From an uncultured Bacteroidia bacterium (GTDB lineage: Bacteria; Bacteroidota; Bacteroidia; Bacteroidales; Prolixibacteraceae), in assembly GCA_903897145.1 (NCBI GenBank), contig CAIUAN010000005.1, forward strand, positions 1 to 64,000: a stretch of 64,000 nt of DNA, written 5' to 3'. The notes under the pieces are model-generated. The model worked only from the letters and a program-made list of their open reading frames with translations, did no database searches and was not told the DNA's origin. Of this stretch, positions 1-9,400 are shown one piece after another; positions within the stretch are counted from its first letter, which is position 1, and each line of letters begins with the position of its first letter. Made by a program: the position numbers and the translations under genes.

Positions 1-1
1 A

Positions 2-43
2 GGCAGAAAAGGATTGAATGCGGTAAATGTAAAACTAGCATAG
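2..43 (+). CDS. C-terminal end of a gene truncated by the window start; the tail GRKGLNAVNVKLA* resembles cold-shock domain proteins
   Basis: Frame 2 reads GRKGLNAVNVKLA then TAG, followed by a strong terminator. The 'KG.NAVNV' ending is typical of Csp proteins, but only 13 residues are visible. Confidence 0.4.
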   Translation, partial: GRKGLNAVNVKLA

Positions 44-70
44 TCTTTACTAAACTAAATCAAGCAATTA

Positions 71-109
71 AAAAAGAGAGCCTTACACTAATTGTAAGGC
101 TCTCTTTTT
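71..109 (+). terminator. Rho-independent terminator
   Basis: 17-bp perfect stem AAAAAGAGAGCCTTACA / TGTAAGGCTCTCTTTTT with a 5-nt loop and T-run. Confidence 0.85.
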
Positions 110-139
110 GCTATATTTTGAACGATTAATAGAGTCAAA

Positions 140-604
140 ATGGATTCTAAATTCTTTCGTGGTATTCGGGTATCTAAAAAGGTTTTAATTTGTGAGGCAG
201 CCATAATCTGGATGTTTGCCGGTATCATGCTTTTAACCCGAGGAAAAATGATGCTTGAAAGCGCACAAGGGTTCTCGATAATCAACACATGCTCGTGTTT
301 AGGATGTGGAATACTTTTCTACCTCTATCTATTTTCAAAAATATCATCCAAGCATATTCATCGAATTACGACTTTGCCGGGAGACCGACATTATCCATTT
401 CAGTTTTTTAATTTCAAAAGCTACCTGATGATGGCAGGGATGATTACCATGGGAATCACACTTCGCAAAACCTTAATAATCCCATTGGAATACCTATCGC
501 TTATCTATTGCACGATGGGGATACCGTTGTTCCTATCCTCGCTTCATTTTTCTTCTCATGCTTTTAAGTTCAGGCAAACGTCTGAAGATCTAGTCAACCA
601 ATAA
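140..604 (+). CDS. Hypothetical membrane protein with several predicted TM segments
   Basis: 154-aa ORF with hydrophobic segments (AAIIWMFAGIMLL, LGCGILFYLYLF, MMAGMITMGITL, LIYCTMGIPLFL). Confidence 0.6.
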   Translation: MDSKFFRGIRVSKKVLICEAAIIWMFAGIMLLTRGKMMLESAQGFSIINTCSCLGCGILFYLYLFSKISSKHIHRITTLPGDRHYPFQFFNFKSYLMMAGMITMGITLRKTLIIPLEYLSLIYCTMGIPLFLSSLHFSSHAFKFRQTSEDLVNQ

Positions 605-613
605 AGCTAACTT

Positions 614-1096
614 ATGCTGACTAAAGAAGAGAGGAAAAACCTTAGTACACAATTTTGGATCCAATTTGATCTTTACTGCGAAACGCTCCCAGAGCTTAAT
701 GGGGTTAAGAAGAAATGGATTCTTCATGATACTAAAATCAGTCATATTGACCTCAAATTTGACTTAAGTAAAAACTCGGCGATTGTAGCCATTGAGATAA
801 ACCATAAATCTGAATTTCGACGTCTTCAAGCTTTTGAGCAGCTGGAGCGATATCGGTCACTTATAAATGAAGGATTCACGGCTGATCTTACCTGGGATTT
901 TTGCTACCTAAACGTTAACGAGCAAGAGGTGTGCCGCGTCTACATTGAAAAAATTGGCGTAGATCTTTACAATCAAACCGATTGGAAAGAGATTCAGCAA
1001 TTCTTAGCAACCAATATGTTAAGCATGCAAACTAACTTCTTAGAGATACAGGATAGCTTAAAAGAGGAGCTTAATGCATTATTAAGAGACAGTTAG
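614..1096 (+). CDS. DUF4268-like hypothetical protein
   Basis: 160-aa ORF 10 nt downstream of the previous gene; resembles DUF4268 proteins (FWIQFDLYCE...., WILHDTKISHIDLKFDL). Confidence 0.65.
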   Translation: MLTKEERKNLSTQFWIQFDLYCETLPELNGVKKKWILHDTKISHIDLKFDLSKNSAIVAIEINHKSEFRRLQAFEQLERYRSLINEGFTADLTWDFCYLNVNEQEVCRVYIEKIGVDLYNQTDWKEIQQFLATNMLSMQTNFLEIQDSLKEELNALLRDS

Positions 1097-1256
1097 TCGC
1101 TCTCAATCACGTTGTAAAAGGCGAATAGAATCGTTTTCAAAAAAAAGAGGCTATCCTCTTGCGAAAGATTTATGAAATGTGTTGAACTTAATCAAAATAG
1201 TGTATTTTTGAATAGACAACACGTATAAACTCATTTTAAGACTCAAACAAAAAGCC

Positions 1257-1526
1257 ATGCTTCCAAAATTTCTTTTAGCAGACAATTCGCAGGTTCTACC
1301 TGACAAAATTTTTGTCGTACACAACGAACAACCTCGATTTATTGTAGGGTGTGACGTAGAAGGTTTCACCATAGATCAAGAAATCTATTGGATCGACGAA
1401 GAGCCATCAAGTGAGGAACTAAAGAAAGAATTACTTGAGATGGCAGAAGAGTTTATGGACCTAGAATTAGAGTACGAAGAAGAGCTCTACTTACTAGAAA
1501 ATGAAGAAGAGCAGGACGACAAATAA
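1257..1526 (+). CDS. Small hypothetical protein with a strongly acidic C-terminus
   Basis: 89-aa ORF; TTG-N18-TATTTTTG promoter-like sequence upstream (1182-1210). Confidence 0.65.
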   Translation: MLPKFLLADNSQVLPDKIFVVHNEQPRFIVGCDVEGFTIDQEIYWIDEEPSSEELKKELLEMAEEFMDLELEYEEELYLLENEEEQDDK

Positions 1527-1547
1527 GTATTTCTAATTTTTCGAACC

Positions 1548-1754
1548 ATGGAAATTCAAGCTCCAAAACGGTTAATCAGGACCAGTAACGATAAGCTATT
1601 AGCAGGTGTTTGCGGAGGCTTAGCCAATTATTTAGATATCGATCCAACAATCATTCGGCTACTTTATGTCTTAGCTTCCTTCTTTACGGCCGTTTTTCCT
1701 GGGGTATTAATTTATCTAATCATGTGGATCATCGTTCCGAAAGAGAAAAATTAG
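1548..1754 (+). CDS. PspC domain protein
   Basis: RLIRTSNDKLLAGVCGGLANYLDIDPTIIRLLYVL is the PspC domain signature. Confidence 0.9.
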   Translation: MEIQAPKRLIRTSNDKLLAGVCGGLANYLDIDPTIIRLLYVLASFFTAVFPGVLIYLIMWIIVPKEKN

Positions 1755-1869
1755 ATTCATTTAACCTATCTTGACCATCAAATAGCTTCAAAATTCAAGG
1801 CATGCCTGGTATTAACTCATTGCCTTATAAGCTTCTAATCTAAACGAATCACTAACTAAGATTAACTTC

Positions 1870-2790
1870 ATGAAAAGAAGAACTTTCATTCAGAATTCTG
1901 CGGCCCTTACGGCCTTTGCAGGAATTTCATCGACTGCATTTGGCGCTAGTCAGACTGATGCTAAACCGTCTAATGCAGCAAAATTCAAACTTAAATATGG
2001 ACCAGGATTTGGAAGCTTCCCTGAACTTGCAGGAAAAGATCCAATCGATGTCATAAAATGGTGCTCTGATCAAGGTTTTAGGGCCATGTTTGACTTAGGT
2101 CTGCCCAATTACCCAATCGATAAGCAAGAGAAAGTAATGGCCGAATTAGCCCGTCAGAACATGGATATGGGACCATTCCTAATTCATGCCGATTTCAGCA
2201 AAGAGGCGATGGTCCTACGAGATCCTGAGAGTCGTGAGTTATTGAGAAAAAAGGTACTTGACGGAGTGGAGGTCTTTAAAAGAACAGGGGTAAAATGGGG
2301 TCTCATGGTTCCAGGTCGATTCAACCTGCATATGGCTTGGGATTACCAAACAGCTAATGTGATTGACAACATGCGAGAGCTTAGTGAGATTGCTGAAAAA
2401 GCCGGACTGACGATCGTTCTTGAACCTTTAAATAAGCAAGATCATCCTGGCCTTTTCTTAACTACGATGCCTCAAACCTATGCGATTTGTAGAGCTGTCA
2501 ATAGTCCTGCATGCAAAATCAACGATGACCTTTATCACCAACAAATAACGGAAGGAAATATTATCACCAACATGGAAACATCGTGGTCTGAGATCGCCTC
2601 TTTTCACATCGGTGACACTCCAGGCCGAAAAGAGCCAGGCACTGGAGAGATGAATTACCGAAACATTTTTAAATTCATCCACAACAAAGGTTACGACGGC
2701 GTATTATGCATGGAACATGGTCGAAGTATTGAAGGTAAAGCAGGCGAATTGGCACTCCTTGAATCATACCGAGTAGCTGATAATTTTTAA
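1870..2790 (+). CDS. Sugar phosphate isomerase/epimerase-like TIM-barrel protein (hydroxypyruvate isomerase-like), exported
   Basis: Signal-like N-terminus MKRRTFIQNSAALTAFAGISSTAFGA; motifs VLEPLNKQDHPG and SFHIGDTPGRKEPGTGEMNYRNIF. Confidence 0.85.
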   Translation: MKRRTFIQNSAALTAFAGISSTAFGASQTDAKPSNAAKFKLKYGPGFGSFPELAGKDPIDVIKWCSDQGFRAMFDLGLPNYPIDKQEKVMAELARQNMDMGPFLIHADFSKEAMVLRDPESRELLRKKVLDGVEVFKRTGVKWGLMVPGRFNLHMAWDYQTANVIDNMRELSEIAEKAGLTIVLEPLNKQDHPGLFLTTMPQTYAICRAVNSPACKINDDLYHQQITEGNIITNMETSWSEIASFHIGDTPGRKEPGTGEMNYRNIFKFIHNKGYDGVLCMEHGRSIEGKAGELALLESYRVADNF

Positions 2791-2820
2791 TTTTTTACAT
2801 TAATACCTAACAAAACACAC

Positions 2821-4122
2821 ATGAAAAACAGAATTTTCCTAGCACTATTAATCGTCTTTTCAACTTGTATCACGAGTAAAGGTCAAGCAGATTACAAACC
2901 GGCTCCAGAGAATTTAGCTGCGCGCCAATGGTTTCAAGATGCCAAGTTTGGTCTATTTATTCACTGGGGTGTCTATTCGACACTAGCCAGCGGAGAATGG
3001 GTGATGAACCAGCAAAAAATAGATAAAGCAACCTACGAACAGCTACCGGCATTCTTTAATCCAATTGGATTTAATGCAGCCGATTGGGTGAAGATGGTTA
3101 AAGATGCAGGGATGAAATACATCACCATCACCAGCAAGCATCATGATGGATTTGCCATGTGGGCAACCAAGCAAACCACATGGAATATCGTCGATAGAAC
3201 TCCTTACGGCAAAGATGTTTTGCGTCAGCTAGCCTTTGAGTGTCATAAACAAGGTATCAAACTATTCTTTTACCATTCGCATTTAGATTGGTATCAAGAG
3301 AATTACTACCCTAGAGGAGGCACTGGAGGTAGCTCAAAACGTCCAAACAGTGGCGATTGGAATGCCTATCTAGATTTTATGGATGCACAGCTAACCGAAC
3401 TATTAACCAATTATGGTGAGATTGCCGGAATTTGGTTTGATGGATGGTGGGACAAAAGAGATGCAGATTGGAGATTGGATAAAACCTACAGTCTGATTCA
3501 CAAGCTTCAGCCAGCTGCCTTAGTAGGTAATAATCATCACCAAGCACCTAAGCCGGGTGAAGATTTTCAGATGTTCGAGAAAGACCTGCCAGGCAAGAAC
3601 ACCACAGGATTTAGCGAGGAGTCAAAAGTTGGCTCTTTACCACTTGAGACTTGCGAAACAATGAACGGAGCTTGGGGCTTTAATATCCACGACAAGAATT
3701 TCAAAACGACCACTCAGCTCGTTCAATATCTAGTGAAAGCAGCTGGATTAAACGCTAACTTCCTATTGAATGTTGGTCCGATGCCAAGCGGTAAAATCCA
3801 GCCTGAGTTTATCAAAACGCTTGGTGAGATGGGTGAATGGATGAAAAAATATGGAGAAACAATTTACGGAACTCGAGGAGGACCTATCGATGCTCATCCT
3901 TGGGGAGTTACCACAGCCAAAGGAAATAAAATTTACGTCCATTTAATGGGTGAATCAGACGATATCATCCTCCTAAATGACTTTGGAAAGAAGATTAAGA
4001 AAATCTATCTGTTCGATGATCAATCGAAAGTTACTTTTAAACAAAACGAATTTGGAATTACCATTAAAGTTCCGGCTGATAAACGCAAACCGATTGACAC
4101 GATCGTTGTTATCGAAGTTTAA
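2821..4122 (+). CDS. Alpha-L-fucosidase, GH29
   Basis: WFQDAKFGLFIHWGVYS, ITSKHHDGFAMW and IAGIWFDGWW are GH29 motifs; signal peptide present. Confidence 0.95.
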   Translation: MKNRIFLALLIVFSTCITSKGQADYKPAPENLAARQWFQDAKFGLFIHWGVYSTLASGEWVMNQQKIDKATYEQLPAFFNPIGFNAADWVKMVKDAGMKYITITSKHHDGFAMWATKQTTWNIVDRTPYGKDVLRQLAFECHKQGIKLFFYHSHLDWYQENYYPRGGTGGSSKRPNSGDWNAYLDFMDAQLTELLTNYGEIAGIWFDGWWDKRDADWRLDKTYSLIHKLQPAALVGNNHHQAPKPGEDFQMFEKDLPGKNTTGFSEESKVGSLPLETCETMNGAWGFNIHDKNFKTTTQLVQYLVKAAGLNANFLLNVGPMPSGKIQPEFIKTLGEMGEWMKKYGETIYGTRGGPIDAHPWGVTTAKGNKIYVHLMGESDDIILLNDFGKKIKKIYLFDDQSKVTFKQNEFGITIKVPADKRKPIDTIVVIEV

Positions 4123-4142
4123 TGTTTTAAAGGAAACAAAAA

Positions 4143-4170
4143 GGGTGGATTCATTTTTTTGAATCCACCC
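4143..4170. terminator. Bidirectional terminator between convergent genes
   Basis: 11-bp perfect stem GGGTGGATTCA / TGAATCCACCC with T-run, between the fucosidase (+) and thioredoxin (-). Confidence 0.85.
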
Positions 4171-4174
4171 TTTT

Positions 4175-4651
4175 TTATTTAACATGAAGCTGATCTTGAA
4201 TCATTTTCTCAAACTGCACTTTCGTCTCTTCGGCAGATTTAGCCACTCCACTACTCATGGTCGGATTTCCCTGCTGTGGGACCCATAAAAAAGCTGGGAT
4301 TCCACTAATACCAAAAACCGTTGACAGTTCGCGCTCTTGATCGGTATTTACTTTATAAACAACAATCTTACCCTTGTATTTTAAGGCAAGCTCCTCTAAA
4401 ATTGGAGAAGCGGTCTTACAAGGACCACACCAATCGGCATAAAAATCAATTATACAAGGGAGCTTACCTGCAAATTTCCACTCCTTAGGATTCTTCTCAT
4501 AATCCATTACCATGGCCTTAAATTGAGCTTTATCAATTTTCATCACTTCCCCATCTTTTGCCTGAACATCAACTGAAATCAGGAGAAATAACATAAAGAA
4601 AAAAGAAAGAATACGCTTAGAGTTCATACGATTAATAGATTTAATGATCAT
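4175..4651 (-). CDS. Thioredoxin-fold protein, exported
   Basis: DFYADWCGPCKTASPILEEL (CGPC) and cis-Pro motif SGIPAFLWV; N-terminal signal-like segment. Confidence 0.9.
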   Translation of the reverse strand: MIIKSINRMNSKRILSFFFMLFLLISVDVQAKDGEVMKIDKAQFKAMVMDYEKNPKEWKFAGKLPCIIDFYADWCGPCKTASPILEELALKYKGKIVVYKVNTDQERELSTVFGISGIPAFLWVPQQGNPTMSSGVAKSAEETKVQFEKMIQDQLHVK

Positions 4652-4808
4652 GCAGTCTAAAAATTACAAGATCCATGTGATATATTATTAAAAAAGGTAA
4701 TTTCAACCTGAAAATTCGATTGCTAAATTAAAGAATCTAAATTACATTTAATTTAGTGCTTCAATCTATTCTACTTTATCTTGAAACATTGCTAAAAACC
4801 GATTAAAA

Positions 4809-5903
4809 ATGTCGAAACGGAAACTTAAGAAGATTGACCTTCATAAATTTGTATCGAAAACAGCACAGAAAGGGAGCATTCCTGGAACCATTGAATATAT
4901 TGGTAAAAAGAGGGAAGAAAACGTCACTATTGAGGTTATAGAATATGATGAGTCAACTTTCACCAAGGTTACCAAGGCAAAAGCAGTCTCTGAATTACCC
5001 GGCTTTCTAGAGCAACCAGGTATCAAATGGATCCAGGTAACTGGAGTGCACAACTCTGAAATCCTGCGAGAGATCGGACAACAATTCAACATCATATCGC
5101 TTGACTTAGAAGACATTGCCAATACCACACAACGCCCAAGAATAGAAGAACGTGATGATTATATTTTGTTGGTATTCAAAATACTTCAGCTGAATCCCGA
5201 AAATCAAGAGGTAACAATCGAACAGGTTAGTTTAGTTTTAGGAGCCAACTTTGTCATCTCTTTTCATGAAACGACACCACATGATTTTGAGACCTTAAAG
5301 AGCAGAATTCTATCCAGCAAAGGGCGAATTCGAAAGATGAAAAGCGATTATCTAGCTTTCGCCATCATCGATATCATCATCGACCACTACTTCACACTTA
5401 TTGAGGGGATAGGCGACAATATCGAAGAGATCGAAGAACAGCTGATCACCGCACCAGGACAAGAGATTCAAGAAGCCATCTACAAAACAAAAAGACGCTT
5501 AGGCTATGTCAAAAAAACCATCTGGCCTGCTCGCGAAGTTCTAAACCAAGTCTACAACTCCGATCATCAGCTGCTCAACTAAGAGACGAGGATGTATTTT
5601 AGAAACAACTACGATCACACCATTCAAATTATTGAAACGCTAGAGAGCCTTAGAGACCTTACCTCTGGAATGATGGACCTCTATCTCTCAACGGTAAGCT
5701 ACAAGATGAATGAGATCATGAAAGTCCTAACGATATTTTCTGCCATATTTATTCCTCTAACATTCTTTGCCGGTGTTTATGGAATGAATTTCAAATACTT
5801 ATCTGAACTAGAAGTTCGCTATGGCTACTTTATTTTCTGGGGCATCATGATCGTAATCACGGCATTTATGCTGCTGTTTTTCAGACGAAAAAAATGGCTT
5901 TAG
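4809..5903 (+). pseudogene. corA: CorA-family magnesium/cobalt transporter interrupted by one in-frame TAA (5580-5582)
   Basis: ORFs 4809-5582 and 5592-5903 share a frame. The first carries the CorA cytoplasmic domain; the second begins YFRNNYDHTIQIIETLESLRDLTSGMMDLYLS and ends with the TM domain containing YGMNF. Read through the stop, they give one 364-codon CorA. Confidence 0.8.
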
Positions 5904-5967
5904 ACGAAAACCGACAGATCAATAGAAACAAACCACTATCTTTAGGCTTTAAAATAACCCCATAATC

Positions 5968-7026
5968 ATGAGTCAACCAATCGTTACCGCAATCGCATCC
6001 TTTGGAATGTCAGGCACTGTCTTCCAAGGACCATCGCTGAAGATTTTTCCTGAGAAATACAAAATACACAAGATCTTAGAACGGACTAAAAATAGCTCCA
6101 GTCAGCGATATCCTGAAGCCACCATCGTCCGGTCATACGATGAGATACTGAACGATCCGGCTGTTGAACTCGTTCTGGTCAACACTCCAGACTTCTTGCA
6201 TTTTGAGATGGCAAAGCAAGCTATTGAAGCGGGAAAACATGTGGTGGTAGAGAAGCCATTTACCAAAACAAGTGAAGAAGCTAGAGAGCTAATCGCCTTA
6301 GCGAAGAAAAAAGGGGTTCTACTAACAGTTTATCAAAGCAAGCGATTAGACAATGGGTTTTTAACCTTACAAAAGATTCTTGAAGATAAAATGCTAGGCA
6401 GAGTGGTAGAATACGAAGCACACTACGATCGCTATCGGAACTACATCCAAGAAGGCTCCTGGAAAGAGGACGGCGATGAGCGTACCGGCGTATTATTTAA
6501 TTTAGGATCCCATATTGTCGATCAGACCTTAGTGCTATTCGGTATTCCAAAGGCAGTAACGGCTCACCTCAACGTCTTACGCACGGGTGGTCGAACAACA
6601 GATAATTTTGATATTCGTTTACATTATGACAAGTTCAGTGCCATCCTTCGCTGCTCCTATTTAGTGCGCGAAATGGGACCACAGTATATTGTCCATGGCA
6701 CAGAAGGGTCATTTGTCAAGATGGCTACTGATCCACAAGAAGAGATGCTAAAGTTGCATCACCTTCCTAACGAGCCCAAGTGGGGTGAAGATAAACCTGA
6801 AGACTGGGGAACACTTAATACAACGGTCAATGGCCTCCATTACCAAGGAAAGGTTGAGACTATACCAGGTGACTTAGCCGGTTTTTATGCGAAACTGCAT
6901 GGAACGATTCGGGAAGGGAAAGAGCTCTTTGTAAAGCCCGAAGAGGCCTTAACTGTCATTCGAATACTCGAGGCTTGCCTAGAGAGCAATCGCCTGAAAC
7001 AGACGGTTCCATTTGCAGCTGAATAA
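5968..7026 (+). CDS. Gfo/Idh/MocA family oxidoreductase
   Basis: VLVNTPDFLHFEMAKQAIEAGKHVVVEKPFTKTSEEARELI is the Gfo/Idh EKP motif region. Confidence 0.92.
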   Translation: MSQPIVTAIASFGMSGTVFQGPSLKIFPEKYKIHKILERTKNSSSQRYPEATIVRSYDEILNDPAVELVLVNTPDFLHFEMAKQAIEAGKHVVVEKPFTKTSEEARELIALAKKKGVLLTVYQSKRLDNGFLTLQKILEDKMLGRVVEYEAHYDRYRNYIQEGSWKEDGDERTGVLFNLGSHIVDQTLVLFGIPKAVTAHLNVLRTGGRTTDNFDIRLHYDKFSAILRCSYLVREMGPQYIVHGTEGSFVKMATDPQEEMLKLHHLPNEPKWGEDKPEDWGTLNTTVNGLHYQGKVETIPGDLAGFYAKLHGTIREGKELFVKPEEALTVIRILEACLESNRLKQTVPFAAE

Positions 7027-7050
7027 GATTTCAGTATGATAAAGACTATA

Positions 7051-7082
7051 AAAAAATCCGGAAAGAATTTTCCGGATTTTTT
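7051..7082. terminator. Bidirectional terminator between convergent genes
   Basis: 14-bp perfect stem AAAAAATCCGGAAA / TTTCCGGATTTTTT with a 4-nt loop. Confidence 0.85.
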
Positions 7083-7105
7083 TATTAGAATAAGATTGTA
7101 ATTAC

Positions 7106-8791
7106 TTACTCTCCTAGTTTTTTATAGCGAATACGATGGGGGGTACTATCGCCCAGTCGTTTCTTCTTATTTTCTTCGTATTCGGAATAGCTTCCTTCGA
7201 AGTAATAGACTTGTGAATTTCCCTCAAAAGCTAAGATATGCGTGGCAACGCGATCTAAGAACCAGCGATCATGGGAGATCACTACGGCACAACCGGCAAA
7301 GCTATCCAAACCCTCTTCGAGTGCTCTTAAAGTGTTTACATCAATATCATTGGTTGGCTCATCGAGGAGCAGCACATTTGCTTCTGACTTTAATGTCAAA
7401 GCGAGGTGAAGTCTATTCTTCTCTCCCCCTGATAATACGCCACATTTTTTCTCTTGATCGGCACCACTGAAATTAAATCGTGAAACATAAGCACGTGCAT
7501 TGGTCATGCGACCACCCACCATCACCTCATCGGTTCCGCCGGATAACACCTGATAGACTGTTTTATCGTTAACAATCGCTTCATGACCTTGATCAGCATA
7601 GCCAATTTTCACGGTCTCACCAACAGAAAAACTACCCGAATCAATCTTCTCAAGTCCGAGGATCATCCGGAACAAGGTTGTTTTACCTGCACCATTGGGC
7701 CCGATAACACCTACGATACCATTGGGCGGAAGGACAAAGTCAAGGCCCTCAAACAACAAGCGATCGCCATAGGCCTTTGAAACGCCGTGTGCTTCGATAA
7801 CCTTATCACCCAAGCGAGGTCCATTCGGGATAAACAGCTCTAGTTTATCCTCTTTCTGCTTCACATCTTCGTTCAATAATTTCTCATAAGCACCCAGTCG
7901 AGCTTTTGATTTAGCTTGACGAGCTTTTGGACTCATCTTCACCCACTCTAGTTCTCGCTCAAGTGTTTTACGACGTTTAGAAACACCTTTCTCCTCCATT
8001 TCTAACCGTTTAGACTTCTGTTCAAGCCAACTTGAATAGTTGCCCTTCCAAGGAATTCCTTCTCCCCTATCGAGTTCCAGAATCCAACCTGCCACATTGT
8101 CTAAGAAATATCGATCATGGGTAATACAGATCACTGTTCCTTTATATTGCTGCAAATGAAGCTCTAACCACTCCACAGATTCTGCATCAAGGTGGTTGGT
8201 TGGCTCATCAAGCAATAAAATATCGGGTTGTTTAAGCAATAAACGACAAAGAGCTACTCGGCGCCTCTCTCCTCCTGACAGCACTTTAACCGAGGTATCA
8301 CCATCTGGACAACGCAGAGCGTCCATCGCGCGTTCTAACCGATTATTTAGATTCCATGCATCGGTAGCATCAATTTTTTCTTGCAATACCGCTTGACGAT
8401 CCATCATCTTATCCATAACATCTGGATTCTCATAGACCTCAGGTAGTCCAAACTTCTGATTGATCTCCTCATATTCCTCCAGAATATCAACAATATCTTG
8501 AGCCCCTTCTTGAACGATGCCCATTACTGTCTTCGTATCATCTAATTCAGGCTCTTGCGACAAATGACCCACGGTATATCCAGCAGAAAATGCCAACTCA
8601 CCGTTAAAATCTTTCTCTAGACCTGCGATAATTTTCAAAAGTGTTGACTTACCAGAACCGTTTAAACCAATGATCCCAATCTTAGCTCCCAAATAAAACG
8701 AAAGTGAGATATCTTTAATAACTGTCTTCTGTGGTGGGTAAGTCTTGCTTACCTTATACATTGAGAATATAACTTGCCTATCTTCTGCCAT
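7106..8791 (-). CDS. ettA: ABC-F protein, energy-dependent translational throttle EttA
   Basis: Two ABC domains (GLNGSGKSTLLK, LSGGERRRVALCRLLL; GPNGAGKTTLFR, LSGGEKNRLHLA), 561 aa; matches EttA-type ABC-F proteins. Confidence 0.92.
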   Translation of the reverse strand: MAEDRQVIFSMYKVSKTYPPQKTVIKDISLSFYLGAKIGIIGLNGSGKSTLLKIIAGLEKDFNGELAFSAGYTVGHLSQEPELDDTKTVMGIVQEGAQDIVDILEEYEEINQKFGLPEVYENPDVMDKMMDRQAVLQEKIDATDAWNLNNRLERAMDALRCPDGDTSVKVLSGGERRRVALCRLLLKQPDILLLDEPTNHLDAESVEWLELHLQQYKGTVICITHDRYFLDNVAGWILELDRGEGIPWKGNYSSWLEQKSKRLEMEEKGVSKRRKTLERELEWVKMSPKARQAKSKARLGAYEKLLNEDVKQKEDKLELFIPNGPRLGDKVIEAHGVSKAYGDRLLFEGLDFVLPPNGIVGVIGPNGAGKTTLFRMILGLEKIDSGSFSVGETVKIGYADQGHEAIVNDKTVYQVLSGGTDEVMVGGRMTNARAYVSRFNFSGADQEKKCGVLSGGEKNRLHLALTLKSEANVLLLDEPTNDIDVNTLRALEEGLDSFAGCAVVISHDRWFLDRVATHILAFEGNSQVYYFEGSYSEYEENKKKRLGDSTPHRIRYKKLGE

Positions 8792-8979
8792 GATTTTACT
8801 TTTTTATTTGAGTCCCAAAATTCGTATTTTTAATCAGATTTGACAATTTATTTTTGAGTTATTCCTATTTATTGTGAAAGTAGCAGGTAAAATAGACCAT
8901 CTCACTTCTCCAACTGTGAAAAACTCAAGATTCACAGAAATAAACTAAGTTTGTCAAAGGGTTTCTAAACTTGAAAATT

Positions 8980-9366
8980 ATGAAAAAATTTCTTTCCATC
9001 GCGGTCATATCAATCTTGCTTTTCTTCGCGCTATCCATTTACTGGAAATATAGCTTTACCTATAGTGATGGTTACAGGGCTGGATTGCTGCAGAAATTTT
9101 CACGAAAAGGGAATCTTTTTAAGACTTATGAAGGTGAGATGATCTTAAGTAGTGTTCAAAGTAACGCAAATGTGGCCATTGCATCGGAGAAATTTCTATT
9201 CTCAGTTACAGATCAGAAGGTAGCTCAAGAAATTGAGAAAGCGCAAGGCCAATCAATAATTGTGCATTACCGTGAGAAAAATGGAACCCTGCCTTGGAAA
9301 GGTGAGAGTCATTATTTCGTCGATAGCATTAAGATTGCGCCATCTTCAAATCATGGTTTTCGCTAA
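8980..9366 (+). CDS. Conserved hypothetical protein with one N-terminal hydrophobic segment
   Basis: ORF 8971-9366 opens at TTG; the likely ATG start is 8980 (MKKFLSIAVISILLFFAL). Confidence 0.65.
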   Translation: MKKFLSIAVISILLFFALSIYWKYSFTYSDGYRAGLLQKFSRKGNLFKTYEGEMILSSVQSNANVAIASEKFLFSVTDQKVAQEIEKAQGQSIIVHYREKNGTLPWKGESHYFVDSIKIAPSSNHGFR

Positions 9367-9400
9367 TTCTCTTTTCCTAAAACACAATTAAGAAGTTCGT

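Noticed and set aside
71-109. CRISPR or mobile-element-like palindromes near terminators
   Set aside because: The perfect palindromes at 71-109, 4143-4170 and 7051-7082 are single-copy, carry T-runs and sit at gene ends; they are ordinary terminators.
5580-5582. Selenocysteine- or pyrrolysine-type recoding at the corA stop
   Set aside because: The codon is TAA, not TGA or TAG, and CorA has no known recoded residue there.
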